A stretch of 64,000 bases of DNA, taken from positions 24,271,001 through 24,335,000 of the forward strand of contig CM077011.1 in NCBI GenBank assembly GCA_039090855.1, given 5' to 3'. Positions 11,567 through 22,975 of the stretch are shown piece by piece. A program made the position numbers and the translations under genes. The notes below the pieces were generated by a model. It saw nothing but the letters and a program-made list of their open reading frames with translations. It had not been told where the DNA came from and did no database searches. Source of the stretch: Macrothele yani (lineage: Eukaryota > Arthropoda > Arachnida > Araneae > Macrothelidae). Position 1 is the stretch's first letter; each line of letters opens with the position of its first letter.

Positions 11567-12440
11567 ACCATGCGTCTTCTAAAAAACTACGCCGTGAACA
11601 TTCGTGCCAAAGTGTACTAAGATTTGACGCTCGTGAAACCCTGTACGAGTGCGGGCGCTGCAGAAACGTAGGGTTCAATGCAAGACCGGAACGGATGTTG
11701 TTGCCTGGGAACTATAAATTCAAACCTGCTTTCATCTTAGAAGAACTTTATGAACACATTGTTTTTGCGACGATGCCCGGCAAGGTTACTTCCTGCGATT
11801 TCGTAACGGAAATCTTTATGTGTCGTGGTGAGTGTGTGAGTGTAATACGAACACACTCACCACCCCCGGTTTGCCCATTAGGCATAAATCTTCGAGCAGC
11901 ACGGTTTAAACCGTTGTGTGAGGAATACCCAGCTGTGTGTAAAGGTCATTGGTATTCACCCAAGAAGACCGCTCTAAGGCCTATTTGATGCTTCGCTTGG
12001 CTTCTTGTCGGAAAGTCGAACGCATCTTGAAGCATATTTGGGTGATGTCCTGCTTTCTTTATATCTTTTCATCCATTTGGACTCAGCCGTTTTCGTGCGA
12101 GAATTTCGACCAGTGCTGTCCGCGGAAGACTAAGAAGTACCACTCCTTGAATACTGCAATATGATAAATACCTTACGAAAACTCGCTGTTCTTACCACTG
12201 TCACTGAGCGGTCTCAACTGCTCCATAGTTCTAACTAGGGATAGGAGTTTTATCATTTTGCATATATTTTTTTTGGTAATACTAAAACGTTGTTTAAGTG
12301 CATACAAATGTGCTTCATGCAAAACTGAGCTGATCTAAGTACATTTGTTAAGGCTTTTTTCTGCATATTTTCGTGATTTTTACACGATTTTTCAGGTTTT
12401 CCAGTCATTTTAAGGCATTTTGTGTTGTTTTGGGGTTATT
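11567..12440. other. Unassigned stretch
   Basis: No gene recognised. A short inverted repeat (GAACACACTCACCAC against GTGGTGAGTGTGTGAG) lies near 11824-11865. Confidence 0.5.
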
Positions 12441-13232
12441 ATCTGTACATATAAAACTGAAAGCCCTTACTGACTCATCACCGTATCTCAGAAACTACTG
12501 AACTTAAAACTTTCATATTTGGCAGGGATGTTCCTTTTACAACATAGAGGAGCACTAAGAATGGATTTTTCCCTACGATAACCTTAAGTGGGTCGAAATG
12601 GGTTTTCTAAATAACCCAGCTTTGATAACGCTAGGACGTTTTGCAATGATCGAGCCATTGTTGCCCAGCAACTGAAGACCCGCCCTAAGTTTTGAATAAC
12701 TTGAGTTGACCTGCTCAGTATATATATTTTTTTCTAAATTTATTTGTCCTGAATTTATTTAACAAAAAACCTTAAAAATCACGTAAAAAAAGGTTTAACA
12801 TAATATGCTTTACATTTAAACATTTATTATCGTTTGACATATCGAATGTCAATTTATTTTTATTTGTTCTAAATTTATTTAAGAAAAAAACTTTAAAAAA
12901 TATCACGTAAAAAGCGCTATATCATAATAGGCTCTGCATTTAAACATTTACATTATCGTTTGACATATCGAGCATCAAGGTTTTTTCAGTCAAAATCAAA
13001 TTACCAACATTCGTTTTCACCGAAGCAACGGTGACGTCATTTAAGTAGTAAGGTGACTGCAATAAATGTAAATACGCAGGTAGATTTTCACATTAATTAA
13101 AATTTGAAAAAAAGTTTACCTCCTGAGATATTAGCAATGGCAACACAATTTTGCCGACGCTTCCAAAAACATCTGACTTGCTAGTTTTTAAATGTGCAGT
13201 TTCGAACGAAATTGTTTAGGAAATTGTTTATA
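12441..13232 (-). repeat. ~800-bp element R4, inverted copy
   Basis: Reverse complement of 14642-15433 over almost its whole length, including ATCTGTACATATA at the outer end and GTTTCGAACGAAATTGT near the inner end. Each copy contains an internal ~118-bp tandem duplication (here 12737-12852 and 12853-12980) ending in TATCGTTTGACATATCGA. Non-coding. The right copy is inserted in a HINE-A, so these are two insertions of one element rather than one giant inverted-repeat transposon. Confidence 0.75.
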
Positions 13233-13261
13233 AGTAAGGTTCTTTTTACATTTATTCTGAA

Positions 13262-13340
13262 AGTGACAACGTATTTTGTTCTGTTTTCTATTATTATTTT
13301 GTTCTGTTTTCTATTATTATTTTGTTCTGTTGTCTATATT
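13262..13340. repeat. 24-bp tandem repeat, three copies
   Basis: TTTTGTTCTGTTTTCTATTA is repeated with a period of about 24 bp. Confidence 0.8.
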
Positions 13341-14520
13341 TTAACGATGAAAGTGAAGAGTAACGACATATTTTGACTTGTTTTGTATAGGCTTGAAGTT
13401 TTAAATTTACAGTTATGAACGGAATTGCTGATTTGTCGTCTGACAGAATAAGTCAGGCAGACGTGTTTCCCAAAACAGCGAAGAAATACGTGATCTGTGT
13501 TTCAACTGTATTTTAATATCATCACGTTCGAAGAACAGATATTTAACTAGTTTTGCATATTTTGGTATTTTTAATTAAAAATGTAATATTTAGGCGAACT
13601 TCCCAGGAACTCTAATTTTTCCTGAAAGTCAGAAGCAAGACAGAAACGTTGGGGGTAACCGCTCACCTTTAGAACATCTGTACATACGTCGTAGCGAACG
13701 GTGGTGCCAAGACAGTGGCAAAAGCACTTCCATCCCTCCCGGTCTCTTCCTTCAAGCCAGTGATGACCTGTTCTCCCATTAGAAGTACAACCCTTGCCAT
13801 TATGTTCCGAAGGCGAGGTCTGTGCGGTGGAGGTACATTTTTATGTATTTTTCTTGTTTTCTTTTCTAGCGCATATTTTTTGTTAACAAAAAAAAAAAGA
13901 CACAGTCTGCCACGGAAGCTGTAAAAAGATAAATTGTATTTTTCAGGGTTTTGTTTTGTTTTATAGGGCTTGTTTTGGGGCAGTAAATTTTTAGTCCGGC
14001 ACAGAAATTGTAAGACAATTAAGTTGCATTTCTTGCTTATTTTTTGTTTCTTTCTATAGTTCATGCGTTGGATAGTAAAATATAGAATTTCAATTGACAC
14101 AGCAACAGTCAACAAATTAAAGTATATATTTTTACATTATTTTTGTTTTGTTTCATACACCTCTTCTTGCTTATTAATTAACTTTGCAAGGAAATAAAAA
14201 AGAAATGTGCATTTGTTAGGTAATGTTTTGTTGTTTTATAAGGCATTTTTTCTGTATTTTGAGTCATTGCATTTTTGTAAGGCATTTTCTAGCACTTTTT
14301 GGCCATAAAAACCATAGCCCTAGTTATTATAAATTTCAGCCAATCAAATCGTTGGTTCAAACTGGATCCGACATACCGAGTACGAGAAGCTGCCAAACAT
14401 TTCGTATGTTACAATTTCATGTATTCGAAATGTACGCAAGTGAAAGATTCCGCGTACTTCCCGAAGGACCCACATGTTTTGCAGAAAGTCTAACAGTAGT
14501 TCCTCCGGGTTGAAATTAGC
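13341..14520. other. Unassigned region between the two R4 copies
   Basis: A 148-codon minus-strand frame (13669-14115) has no recognisable motif and lies in low-complexity T-rich DNA; I regard it as chance. No other gene seen. Confidence 0.45.
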
Positions 14521-14625
14521 GTTATGAAAGAAAAACAAAAAAGATGACACCCAACTTTCGGTTTTAATGAGCGCGTCTTTTGAATCCTTTCTGACGCGAA
14601 TTAAATTTATCAAAGACTAGCTAAA

Positions 14626-15434
14626 TACCCGTTAACGTGAAAATAACAATTTCGAAGACAATTTCGTTCGAAACTGTACATTTAAAAGCTAACAAGTCAA
14701 ATGTTTTTGGAAGCGTGAGCAAAATTGTGTTGCCATCACTAATATTTCAAAAGGAAACTTTTTTTTTCAATTGCAATTACTATGAAAATCTACTCTCATA
14801 TTTATATTTATTGCAGTCACTTTACCACTTATATGACGTCACCGTTGCTTCGGTGAAAACGAATGTTTTTAATTTGATTTTGACTCAAAAACCCTTGACA
14901 TTCGATATGTCAAACGACAATATAAATGTTTAAATGCAAAGCATATTATGATACAGCCTTTTTACGTGATGTTTTTAAAAGAGGTTTTTTAATAAATAAA
15001 TTTAGAACAAATAAAAAACCCTGACATTCGATATGTGAAGCGATAATAAATGTTTAAATGAAAATCATATTATGATATAGCACTTTTTATGTGATTTTTA
15101 AGGTTTTTTGTTAAATAAATTCAGAACAAATAAATTTTGCACAAAATGTATACTGAGCACGTCAACTCAAGTCATTCAAAACTTAGGGCCGGGCTTCAGT
15201 TGCTGAGAAACATTGGCTCAATCATTGCAAAACGTCCTAGCGTTATCAAAGCTGAGTTATTTTAAAAGCCCATTTCGACCCACATAAAGTTATGGTAGGA
15301 AAAAATCCTTTCTTAGTGTGCCTCTATGTTGTAAAAGGAACATTCCTGCCAAATATGAAAGTTTTAAGTAGTTTCTGAGATTCGGTGATGAGTCAGTGAA
15401 TCAGTGAGGGCTTTCAGTATTATATGTACAGATA
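14626..15434 (+). repeat. ~800-bp element R4, direct copy inside HINE-A
   Basis: Starts near CTAGCTAAATACCCGTTAAC and ends near TATATGTACAGATAT. It is the inverted partner of 12441-13232, with the same internal ~118-bp duplication (about 14890-15140). Flanking HINE-A sequence resumes on both sides, which fixes the insertion limits to within a few bases. The class is not recognised. Confidence 0.7.
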
Positions 15435-15979
15435 TCTGAAATCATTCGAACCGGTCAGAAAAAAAGAATCGACCAAATATCTACAATCGATAAAATATCC
15501 AGAAATAGAAAGTTACTTACTTCCACGAGCGGCTAAAAATTATGTTACAAAAATTAACAAATGGAACACAAGAAGTTTCTCATATCCCAAGGATATCAGA
15601 GACAAAGAAAGTTTCAAATCGAACAGTTAATCGAAAAAATATAGAAGAAAACATGATATAACTCTTCGCATTCTGGCGGAATAATTTTGCATAATGGAAA
15701 ACTTGAACATAAGTGAGCCATATTCTTCATGAAAAAAGCTCTGCTGAGGATAACGAAGTCTTCAAATACGTCTCCTGGAAGCAGACATTGCGAAAAAATG
15801 TTTCGAACTAAGCGGGAAATCTAGGCATTATTTAAGATGATAATGCTCCACATCTCTATTATAGCAAATGGCAAAAGAAAATCTTCAATAGGGGCTTTAG
15901 AAGCGGAGATAGAGCTGCAAACAGAAGTACAAAAGCACCACCTAGCGACAGAACTGTGAACCGTAAAACTCCTCAAATA

Positions 15980-17264
15980 TCAGGTCATCCCAGAAGTAAT
16001 GTCGTTTTGCGCAAGTCCAACAGTAGTGAGCTTCTGGTGCCCAGACTATGACGGCGACCACAGTGAGCATAAGAGGGATCACGCGAGCAGACCTTCAAGT
16101 CACTGAGGACCGCAAACGGGAGTTCTAGGTGCAGTCGTTGTGTACTTAAACTGCATAAGAAATGACAGTGTCAGAAAACCACATTAGGCACATTATGCTG
16201 CATAAGTTCCACAATCGACATTCAGCTACGGCAGCAACACGAGACATCAATGCCGTATATGGGCAGGGTACCCTGGAGGTCAGCAAATGTCAACGCTGGT
16301 TTCAGAAATTTCAAAGGGGGCACACCAGCCTCAAGGATATGCAGCAACCCGAACGGCCTGTGGAGCTGGATAACGAAGTGCTGAAAGCTGTAGTTGAGGT
16401 GAATCAGCAGGCAACAGTCGAGGAATTGGCCACACTTGTTCATTCAACCTATTAAACTGTTCACCGGCATCTGCAAGAACTCGGTTATGTGTCGAAACTG
16501 GATAAGTGGGTACCCCATGATCTCACTCTACAACAGCTGCAACGGCGTGTGGACATTTGCACTTCTTTGCTCTCCCGTGAAAAAAAGGGAACCGTTTTTG
16601 CACAGAATTGTCACGGGTGATGAAAAATAGATTGTTTATTACAACATTAAGCGTAAACGGCAGTGGCTTCCAATAGGAATGTGTCTGCAGCAGTGGCGAA
16701 ACCAGGACGTTTCCCACAAAAGGCTTTGATGTCTGTGTGGTGGGATATGCAAGGCATAATCCATTACGAGCTGCTGCTACCCAACAAAACCATTACAGGG
16801 GAAGTGTATTCTCAGCAGCTGCAGCGTCTTCGCACTGCTTTGCAGGATAAACGTCCAGCAGTCGTGAATCGGGAAAGCGTGCTACTGCAGCAGGGCAACG
16901 CAAAACCACACACAGCGAAAATGACCAGTGCCACGTTACAGGACTTCGAATGGGAAAAACTTCCGCATCCAGCATATTCCCCTGACATCGCCCCATCCGA
17001 CTACCACCTCTTTCGCAGCCCGCAAAACCATCTTACTGGGACTACACATTGAAATGTGCAGGAGGTACGGCGAACCCTTTCTGCCTTTTTTGCATCGAAA
17101 CCCATAGATTTACAAGGCTGGGATTCGAAACCTTGTCGATCGATGGGAGAAGTTTGTAACTACCGGGAGCACTTATTATATTTATTAAAACATCTGTTCC
17201 AGGTTCGTTTTTCTTTCTTTTCTTCGCACGTTGAAAGCACGTCATTATTTTTGGGATTGCCTGG
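15980..17264 (+). mobile_element. Mariner element with terminal repeats and TA target site
   Basis: The left end TCAGGTCATCCCAGAAGT and right end ATTTTTGGGATTGCCTGG are imperfect inverted repeats of the irritans-mariner type. TA dinucleotides flank both sides (15978-15979 and 17265-17266). The length, about 1285 bp, is normal for mariner. It is inserted into the old HINE-A copy. Confidence 0.8.
16162..17190 (+). pseudogene. Mariner transposase pseudogene
   Basis: Near full-length mariner transposase reading. The N-terminus starts at an ATG with HIRHIMLHKFHNRHSATAAT, then a QRWFQKFQRG recognition region and EELATLVHST. After a stop at 16453 the frame resumes with LQELGYVSKLDKWVPHDL. The first catalytic Asp (RIVTGDEK) sits in a shifted frame and is followed by a stop. 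The second catalytic site reads QQGNAKPHTA, so its Asp has become Gly. The third (APSDYHLF) is intact. A stop at about 17050 precedes the usual FFASKP C-terminus. At least three nonsense codons, two compensating frameshifts and one lost catalytic residue make it dead. Confidence 0.85.
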
Positions 17265-17935
17265 TATAAACCTAAAATATTTCACAAGGTAAATGGCATC
17301 CGGTGTTGAAAAATGTTTTGAAATGGCACATGTATAAGTAAAGATGTTTAGAAAAACAAATTGAACATTGGCGTCACCTAGCAGAAAAATCGTTAATGAT
17401 TTTCAGAAGAAAATATCCACAAAGAGTTTTCATAGTTATTAGTATCGCACTACAAAACAAAATCTTGTTTTCAATATGGTTTTTAGTCCTGCAGATATTG
17501 CTCTAAGTGGAAACGTGAACTTACACCCTCTAGTAGCAGACTTGTGATTTAAGAAAAATTTGAAATGATATGATAAACATTTCGCACCGGAAAAGCTGTC
17601 CAAACAAAGAAAGAATTCAGATCGATCTCTTAGAAGCAGAGGTATCGACAAAAATAAGATATACATCTATGCCTCCTCGTGAAAAAAAAAACTATTTTCG
17701 CAAGCTTATAAACCTTCAGTTGTGTTTTTGAAAGATTCCAAAATTTTCAATTTTCATGATCACCCCTCAGAAGGAAGGGACTCTCTTCCTTTAGATTGCA
17801 AGGCAAATCATTCTTTCAGTCCGCGGCCACCAGTATCGAACACAACATTTCACAGCGCTCATTTTTCTTTATTTTTTTATTTTTTTATTTTGCTTTTCTA
17901 AAATAAAACGGAAATAAAACCAGGTCGAAATCCGT

Positions 17936-19060
17936 TCAGGAACACCTTGACGTGAACCGTTTCACCCACAAAAAATTGTCCACCCGTGACTCGTTTCCAT
18001 CTATGATTCCACAAGGGGTCCGAGTGCAACTACGTCTACAGCATACCAGGCATTCACCGGACAGTCTTTTAACTAGCTCAGATTTGGCGGAAGAGGACTT
18101 TGCTGCCGAATATGTTCTTTTAACATGTTCCATACATTCTCAATGAGGTTCGGATCTGGGCTTTGTGGTGGCCCCAGAATATGGTGGAATCTCTGAATCA
18201 CTGGTGAACATATCTTCATGAACAGTATCATTGTCGTCCATAAAGCAGACGTCACCTGCTGGATAAAAACTCAACATTGCAGGATAGACTTGATAAATGT
18301 GGTCAGGTAACTCCTAGAAGACATCCGACCTTCCAACAGTATCAGGGAACACATTCCGTACCAACAAACCCTTTACGTAAGAACAAAACGTGTCCCACAC
18401 TGTGTCACCATTTCTAAAACCTTAATCGTTTCTTTGTTGTTGTTTTTTTTTTGATAGACTTGATAAGTATGTTCAGGTAATTCTTAGAGAACATCGGACC
18501 TTCCAACAATATGAGGGAACCCATTGTGTGCCAACAGATACCCTACGTAAAAACAAAACGTGTCACACACTGTGTCTCCATTTCTTGTATTGTTGTTTTT
18601 TCAAAAGACAAGCTTGCTGCATTGCTTCACGGGGTTCCCGCCAAACTCTAAGCCTACCGTCGCTCAGTACAGAATAAAGTGTACCAAGGTTTGTCGGTCC
18701 ACATGACTTTTTCAGTTTTTCAGTGTGGAGGTATGTTGTTTCTGACACCACTGTAGACGAACTTTCCTGTTCTTCGCAGAAATCGGTGGCTTCTGTATAG
18801 ACATGCACCTGCTAGTACCAATACTTTTCAATTCCCTGCACATAGTTCGCCGAGAAATGGATTCCGCAACGGCCTTTATTGTTTGCTTCAGTTAATTGCT
18901 GCACATCGGAAATAAAGTTTCTCCGTACAAGTTTTCTCACACGACGCCGATCTCGTTCCTGAAAGATTGTCCTCGCGCCACAGTTATGCCTTTTTAGACA
19001 CGTAATGTGGATTTATTTCCTCACTGATGAAAGACCTGGATTATCTCACTTTTTGAGAAA
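17936..19060 (-). pseudogene. Tc1-like transposase pseudogene with internal duplication
   Basis: Minus-strand pieces in order: FQERDRRRVRKLVRRNFISD (DNA-binding region), RLQWCQKQH, VMWTDKPWYTLF with the first catalytic Asp, a GRLRVWREPREAM block, FMDDNDTVHE around the second Asp, and PPQSPDPNLIENVWNMLKEH with the catalytic Glu. All three acidic residues survive, but in different frames and with stops. A ~130-bp block in the middle (about 18285-18415) is duplicated at 18452-18582, both ending near CACACTGTGTC. The termini were not identified. Not functional. Confidence 0.75.
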
Positions 19061-19171
19061 CCGGTCTGTTTTTAAAAACGTCGCTCTTGCCAGACGGGCA
19101 ACCAAAATAAGCTCTTTATACACTGAAGTGCCGAAAGCCATGGGATACCTACATAGCATCGTGTAGGACCT

Positions 19172-20207
19172 CCTCTACATCGGCGAAGTGCAGCAACTCG
19201 ACGTGGCATCGATTCCACGAGTGACCGGAAGGCTTCTGGAGAGACGTTGAGCCATGCCGTCTGAATAGCTGCCAACAGTTCCCTGGTATTTGTGCATGAT
19301 CTTAGGTGGGAATAGACCTTTCCACTACGTTTCATAAGTGCTCTATTGGGTTCATGTCGGGCGAGCGTGTTCGCCACACCATCCGTCGGAACTGTCCAGA
19401 ATGCACCTCGACCAATTTTGGTTAACTGAAAATCAATTCTAGACAACTTGGGCTCGATTACAGTGTTCACAAGCCCAGGTGAGGTGCGTTGTCCGCCTGG
19501 AAAATATCATCGTTGTTGGGGGACGTGAAATACATGAAGGACTGCAAATGATCACCCAACAGAACAACAAAGCGATTACCAGTTAACGTTGTGTTTACGA
19601 GCACCATAGGACCTTAACCGTGCAACATAACGACACCCCACTCATGTATGGAACTACCACCTGCTTGCATAGTGCCTTGTTGACAGTTTGGGTCCATGGC
19701 CTCATGGGGTCTGCGCCACACCCGAACCCTACCATCAGCTCGTAACAACTTGCAGAGTGACTCATCGGACCAAGTCACATGTTGGTACACTTCCAGGGTC
19801 CAACTATCGTGTTCACGAGCCCAGGTGAGGCGCTATGTCAGATGTTGTGGTGTTACCAAAGGCACTTTGGTGGGTCTTCTGCTCCCATACCTAACGGGCA
19901 CAAAATTACGCTGCACTGACTTGATGGATATGTCTCTAGCACCTCCTGCATTGAATGTGAATGTTATTTGACCCAGTGTTACTCGTCTGATAGCATGGAC
20001 AATCCTGGTGAAGTGCCGCTGGTCACGGTCACTCAGCACCCGTTGTTGGCCACTGCGCGTGAGTAATAATGCCTTCCATGGGGTATTCTCGGTACAAACG
20101 TGACACTGTGCATCGAGGAATGTCAAATGTTCGCACAACTTCGAAAATTGAATGTCGCATCCGTCTGGTTTCCACTACCATGCCTCGTTTAAACTCTTTA
20201 ACTCACG
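19172..20207 (-). pseudogene. Tc1-like transposase pseudogene
   Basis: The minus strand reads EFKRGMVVETRRM and a TVSRLYREY helix, then QRHFTRIVHAIRRVTLGQIT and FNAGGARDISI (second helix-turn-helix), YGSRRPTKVPLVTPQH, VTWSDES with the first catalytic Asp, GRVRVWRRPHEAMDP, FQADNAP around the second Asp, SPDMNPIEHL with the catalytic Glu, and FRSLVESMPRRVAALRRC near the C-terminus. This is the complete family order, but with several stops and at least two frameshifts. The element at 62.5-63.6 kb is a relative. Confidence 0.8.
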
Positions 20208-20224
20208 TCAGCTTATTACAACAT

Positions 20225-21000
20225 TGAGCGTATTGAAAGGATAATACATAAATCATCTTTGAAAGGAACAGGGCGAGCACAAAGGTCACCTCCGGAAAGA
20301 GTAAGTTTTGTCGGATCCATACCATATATCCCGGTATTTTCTTACCAACTCAAGAATACTCTGCGTAAGCTGAAGCTGGATGTAGGTCTAAGATCCCCGA
20401 AGACGATCGGGACCATTCTCACCGCTGATCGTGACCGGCAACCACTGTCCACCCAAGCCGGGGTATACGGCATCCCATTAATATACCCGGACGCATCCAC
20501 AAGGTGGTATATCGGGATGACAAAGAGGTATTTCCATATCAGAGAGGCAGAGCATAAACGGGATATAAAAAATAGAAAACTAAATACCGCGTTAGCACGA
20601 GACATGAATTTTAAGGATGCTCAACCTATCTGGAAGGATATAAGAAGACTTGCGCCCTACAGCGGTCCTAGGTCAACAGCAGTCAGGGAATCAATCGAGA
20701 TTATATCAGGCAGTGACGTATGTAACACAGACATAACTACTGAAATTTCACCTATCTGACACAAGGTATTAAACATTTAGAGCTCGCTGGACAATCGATG
20801 GGCACGAGGCGTAATACGAGTCTCATTCTATGCTGTAATGATTTTAAATTTTACATTTGCATTTATTCTCGGTCTGTTTCTGTTAAGTATTTATATTCAG
20901 AAGCCCGAAGAAGTTGTCCGTTGGCAGTGAAAGCTTGCGAAACTTTTGTAATTTTACGCTTATTAACGGATTAAAAAAACACATTAGTGTGTTATATCGT
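20225..21000 (+). pseudogene. Penelope-like element: GIY-YIG endonuclease end and 3' tail
   Basis: A 166-codon open frame (20259-20759) contains AGVYGIPLIYP, WYIGMTKRYFHIREAEHKRD and LNTALARDM, in the order of the GIY-YIG nuclease domain at the C-terminus of Penelope-like retroelements. The usual GIYxI and YIG spacing, an Arg in the helix and an EHKRD segment are all visible. The reverse transcriptase part is absent, so the copy is 5' truncated. The tail (20880-20960) has CCCGAAGAAG...GTGAAAGCTTGCGAAAC, possibly a decayed hammerhead core. It is inserted in a Tc1-like element. The reading frame of the nuclease piece is open. Confidence 0.7.
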
Positions 21001-21139
21001 ACTATTGTTCAACCTGACTCATGAAAATACACTTTGCAACTGATAAAAATCGTGGCGTACGTCGAACCTTTTATACAACGCTGCGCCAGTTAAACATTTG
21101 CATGCTGCTGTGCCATGACTTTTGTCACTTAAGTGTATA

Positions 21140-21574
21140 ACTCCGAAAGATCCTTTGCCTTTCCCATTGTGGTCTACACTAGCGACGAGCAGAAGTCTTA
21201 AATGGGTGCGTAGATCCCATTGTGACTCACGTGACCACGTATTGTACGCATACACTTCGTAAGTGGCGTTTCTATACATCTACATAAAGGTTCCTAACTC
21301 AGTGGTCCCTGTGTGTATAACGAGAAAACTGTTTGTTTTGTGAATAGGAAAGACTTCTGTATTTGGGGATCTGAAAACTCTTATGTGACTGTTCTGCACG
21401 AGTGTTTTTATGAGAAATCGACATCCAGTCCAAAACGTTATTTCAGCGAGCTTCTCAACATGGAACGATTTCCCCTTTTTCGTCTCTTGAAGCTAGGATG
21501 GTGCTCTGATATCGAAAGTTAAGCGAAATTCTCTTTCTGCTGTATAAAATGTTGCAAACCGTTAGCATCTATCT
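21140..21574. other. Unassigned stretch
   Basis: No gene or repeat recognised between two Tc1-like elements. Confidence 0.5.
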
Positions 21575-21575
21575 A

Positions 21576-22973
21576 CACTACTGGCCACCCAAAATGCAAC
21601 TCCAAGAAGGAAGCATCCGATTGTCCTGAAATTTGCAGCTGCGAGAGGTCATGGAAACGATTAGCATTGCAGGGCATATGCAAATCATGCGCGCCCGGCA
21701 CTCCACCGAGAAGCACTATAAGAAGGATGCACAGAAGGCGGGGTGTGAGTAGTGGAAGTGTGTTGTGCTGCCGGACCGGTGCGTGGGAAGCTTCCTGATG
21801 CCTCGTCGCAGAATACGGTAGTCATTCCAGCACGTTTCGGAGTTCGACAGAGGACTAATAGTGGCTTATCGGGACAGCGGTTTATCGTAGCGTGACATCG
21901 GCGCCCGTGTGGGACGACATCCAGCCACAGTGAGGCGAGTATGGATTCGGTGGGTGCAGAAGGGACGGACGGAGCTACGTGAGCGATTGCCGCGTCCTCG
22001 GCACACCACCAAACCAGAGGACCGGCATGTTGTGCGGAGGGCATTGACGGCTCCCACCGCCACAACACGAACGTTAGCGCAGGAATTAGGGTGTGTTGCG
22101 CAACAACATGTGTCAGCACGTACCGTTCGATGTCGTCTGCAGGTGCCGGAACTTGTCGCACGGCGCTCATTACTCCGATTACCATTGACGTTTCACCACC
22201 GGCGAGTGCGGCGGCAGTGGGCCGTTGAACGCCGCACCTGGACAACGGAATGGCACGACATTGTCTTCTCCGACAAATCCCGCTTCTGCCTGCAACACCA
22301 CGGTGGTCGGATCCGCGTGTGGCGGCACCGCGGCGAGAGACTGTATGACGCCTGCATTATGCGTCGCCCTACCGGTCCGTCGCCTGGCGTTATGGTTTGG
22401 GGCGCAATTGGATATGACATCCGCACCCCTCTGGTACGCATCGCCGGTACATTCAACAGCCACCGCTACATCTCCGACGATTTGGAGCCTGTAGTCTTCC
22501 CTTACCTGCAGGACTTGCCAGCTGCCACGTTTCAACAGTACAATGCGCGCCCGTACGTGGCACGCATCGTGCAAAAATTCTTCACGGCCCACCAGATGTC
22601 ACTGCTGCCGTGGCCCACCTGTTCTCCTGATTTGTCGCTCATCGGACATGTCTGGTCGCTGATCGGCACCCGAGTGGCCTGGCAAGCATCACCCGCGGCT
22701 ACGACTGATGAACTATGGCAAGGTGTGGAAGCAACCTGGATCGACATACTCCAAGCCCACATCCAAAGCCTCTTTCGTTCGACGCCGCGGCGTTAGCGGC
22801 CGTTATTGCCAGCCATGGGGGCCACACGAACTATTGATGGCTGTGTGTTACGCAAGTCGCACGGACCTGTAAGGTCAATCGTTTCATATTTGTATCTGTT
22901 GTTATGTGTCCAGTAAATCTGGCTTTGCTATCTCGTGTCCTTTTTGGTGCTGCATTTTGGGTGGCCAGCAGTG
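21576..22973 (+). mobile_element. Tc1-like element with terminal repeats and TA target site
   Basis: The ends CACTACTGGCCACCCAAAA and TTTTGGGTGGCCAGCAGTG are near-perfect inverted repeats. TA flanks both sides (21574-21575, 22974-22975). The length is about 1398 bp. It carries one transposase frame, described separately. Its interior is much more GC-rich than the flanking DNA. Confidence 0.88.
21798..22837 (+). pseudogene. Tc1 (DD34E) transposase, near full length but inactivated
   Basis: Starts at MPRRRIR and runs about 345 codons, the usual Tc1 length. The N-terminal helix-turn-helix (FDRGLIVAYRDSGLS, RHPATVRRVWIRW) contains two stops near 21820 and 21888; the frame is then open from 21909 to 22793. 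The first catalytic Asp is present (VFSDKSRF). The second is changed (QQYNARPYVAR in place of QDNARPH). The catalytic Glu is changed to Gly (SPDLSLIGHVW). A one-base frameshift near 22794 separates the conserved end (AAVIASHGGHTNY) from the rest. Two of three catalytic residues are lost, so it is inactive even where the frame is open. Confidence 0.85.
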
Positions 22974-22975
22974 TA

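Larger units (their letters stand above)
14522..17700 (-). mobile_element. Old HINE-A copy interrupted by R4 and a mariner
   Basis: The 3' hairpin end and subterminal repeat (GCGCGTCTTTTGAATCC near 14571) match HINE-A copy 1. At about 14626 the homology stops and resumes at about 15435 (CATTCGAACCGG against copy 1 near 5698), leaving R4 between. Diverged monomers continue to 15979, then a mariner, then 17265-17700. The 5' GTCC end is missing. Strong divergence marks it as the oldest HINE-A copy here. Confidence 0.6.
19121..21135 (-). mobile_element. Tc1-like element split by a Penelope-like insertion
   Basis: The left end CACTGAAGTGCCGAAAGCCATG begins after TA at 19119-19120. A degraded partner, CCATGACTTTTGTCACTTAAG followed by TGTATA, ends at about 21135. 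The transposase remnant occupies 19172-20207. Between about 20225 and 21000 lies unrelated Penelope-like sequence, so the Tc1 appears to be the host of that insertion. Confidence 0.6.

Noticed and set aside
13669..14115. 148-residue minus-strand protein
   Set aside because: Lies in T-rich low-complexity DNA, Lys-rich by composition, with no motif or conserved neighbour.
12441..15433. Giant inverted-repeat (Maverick- or foldback-type) transposon
   Set aside because: The right arm is inserted in HINE-A on its own and no polymerase or integrase lies between the arms.
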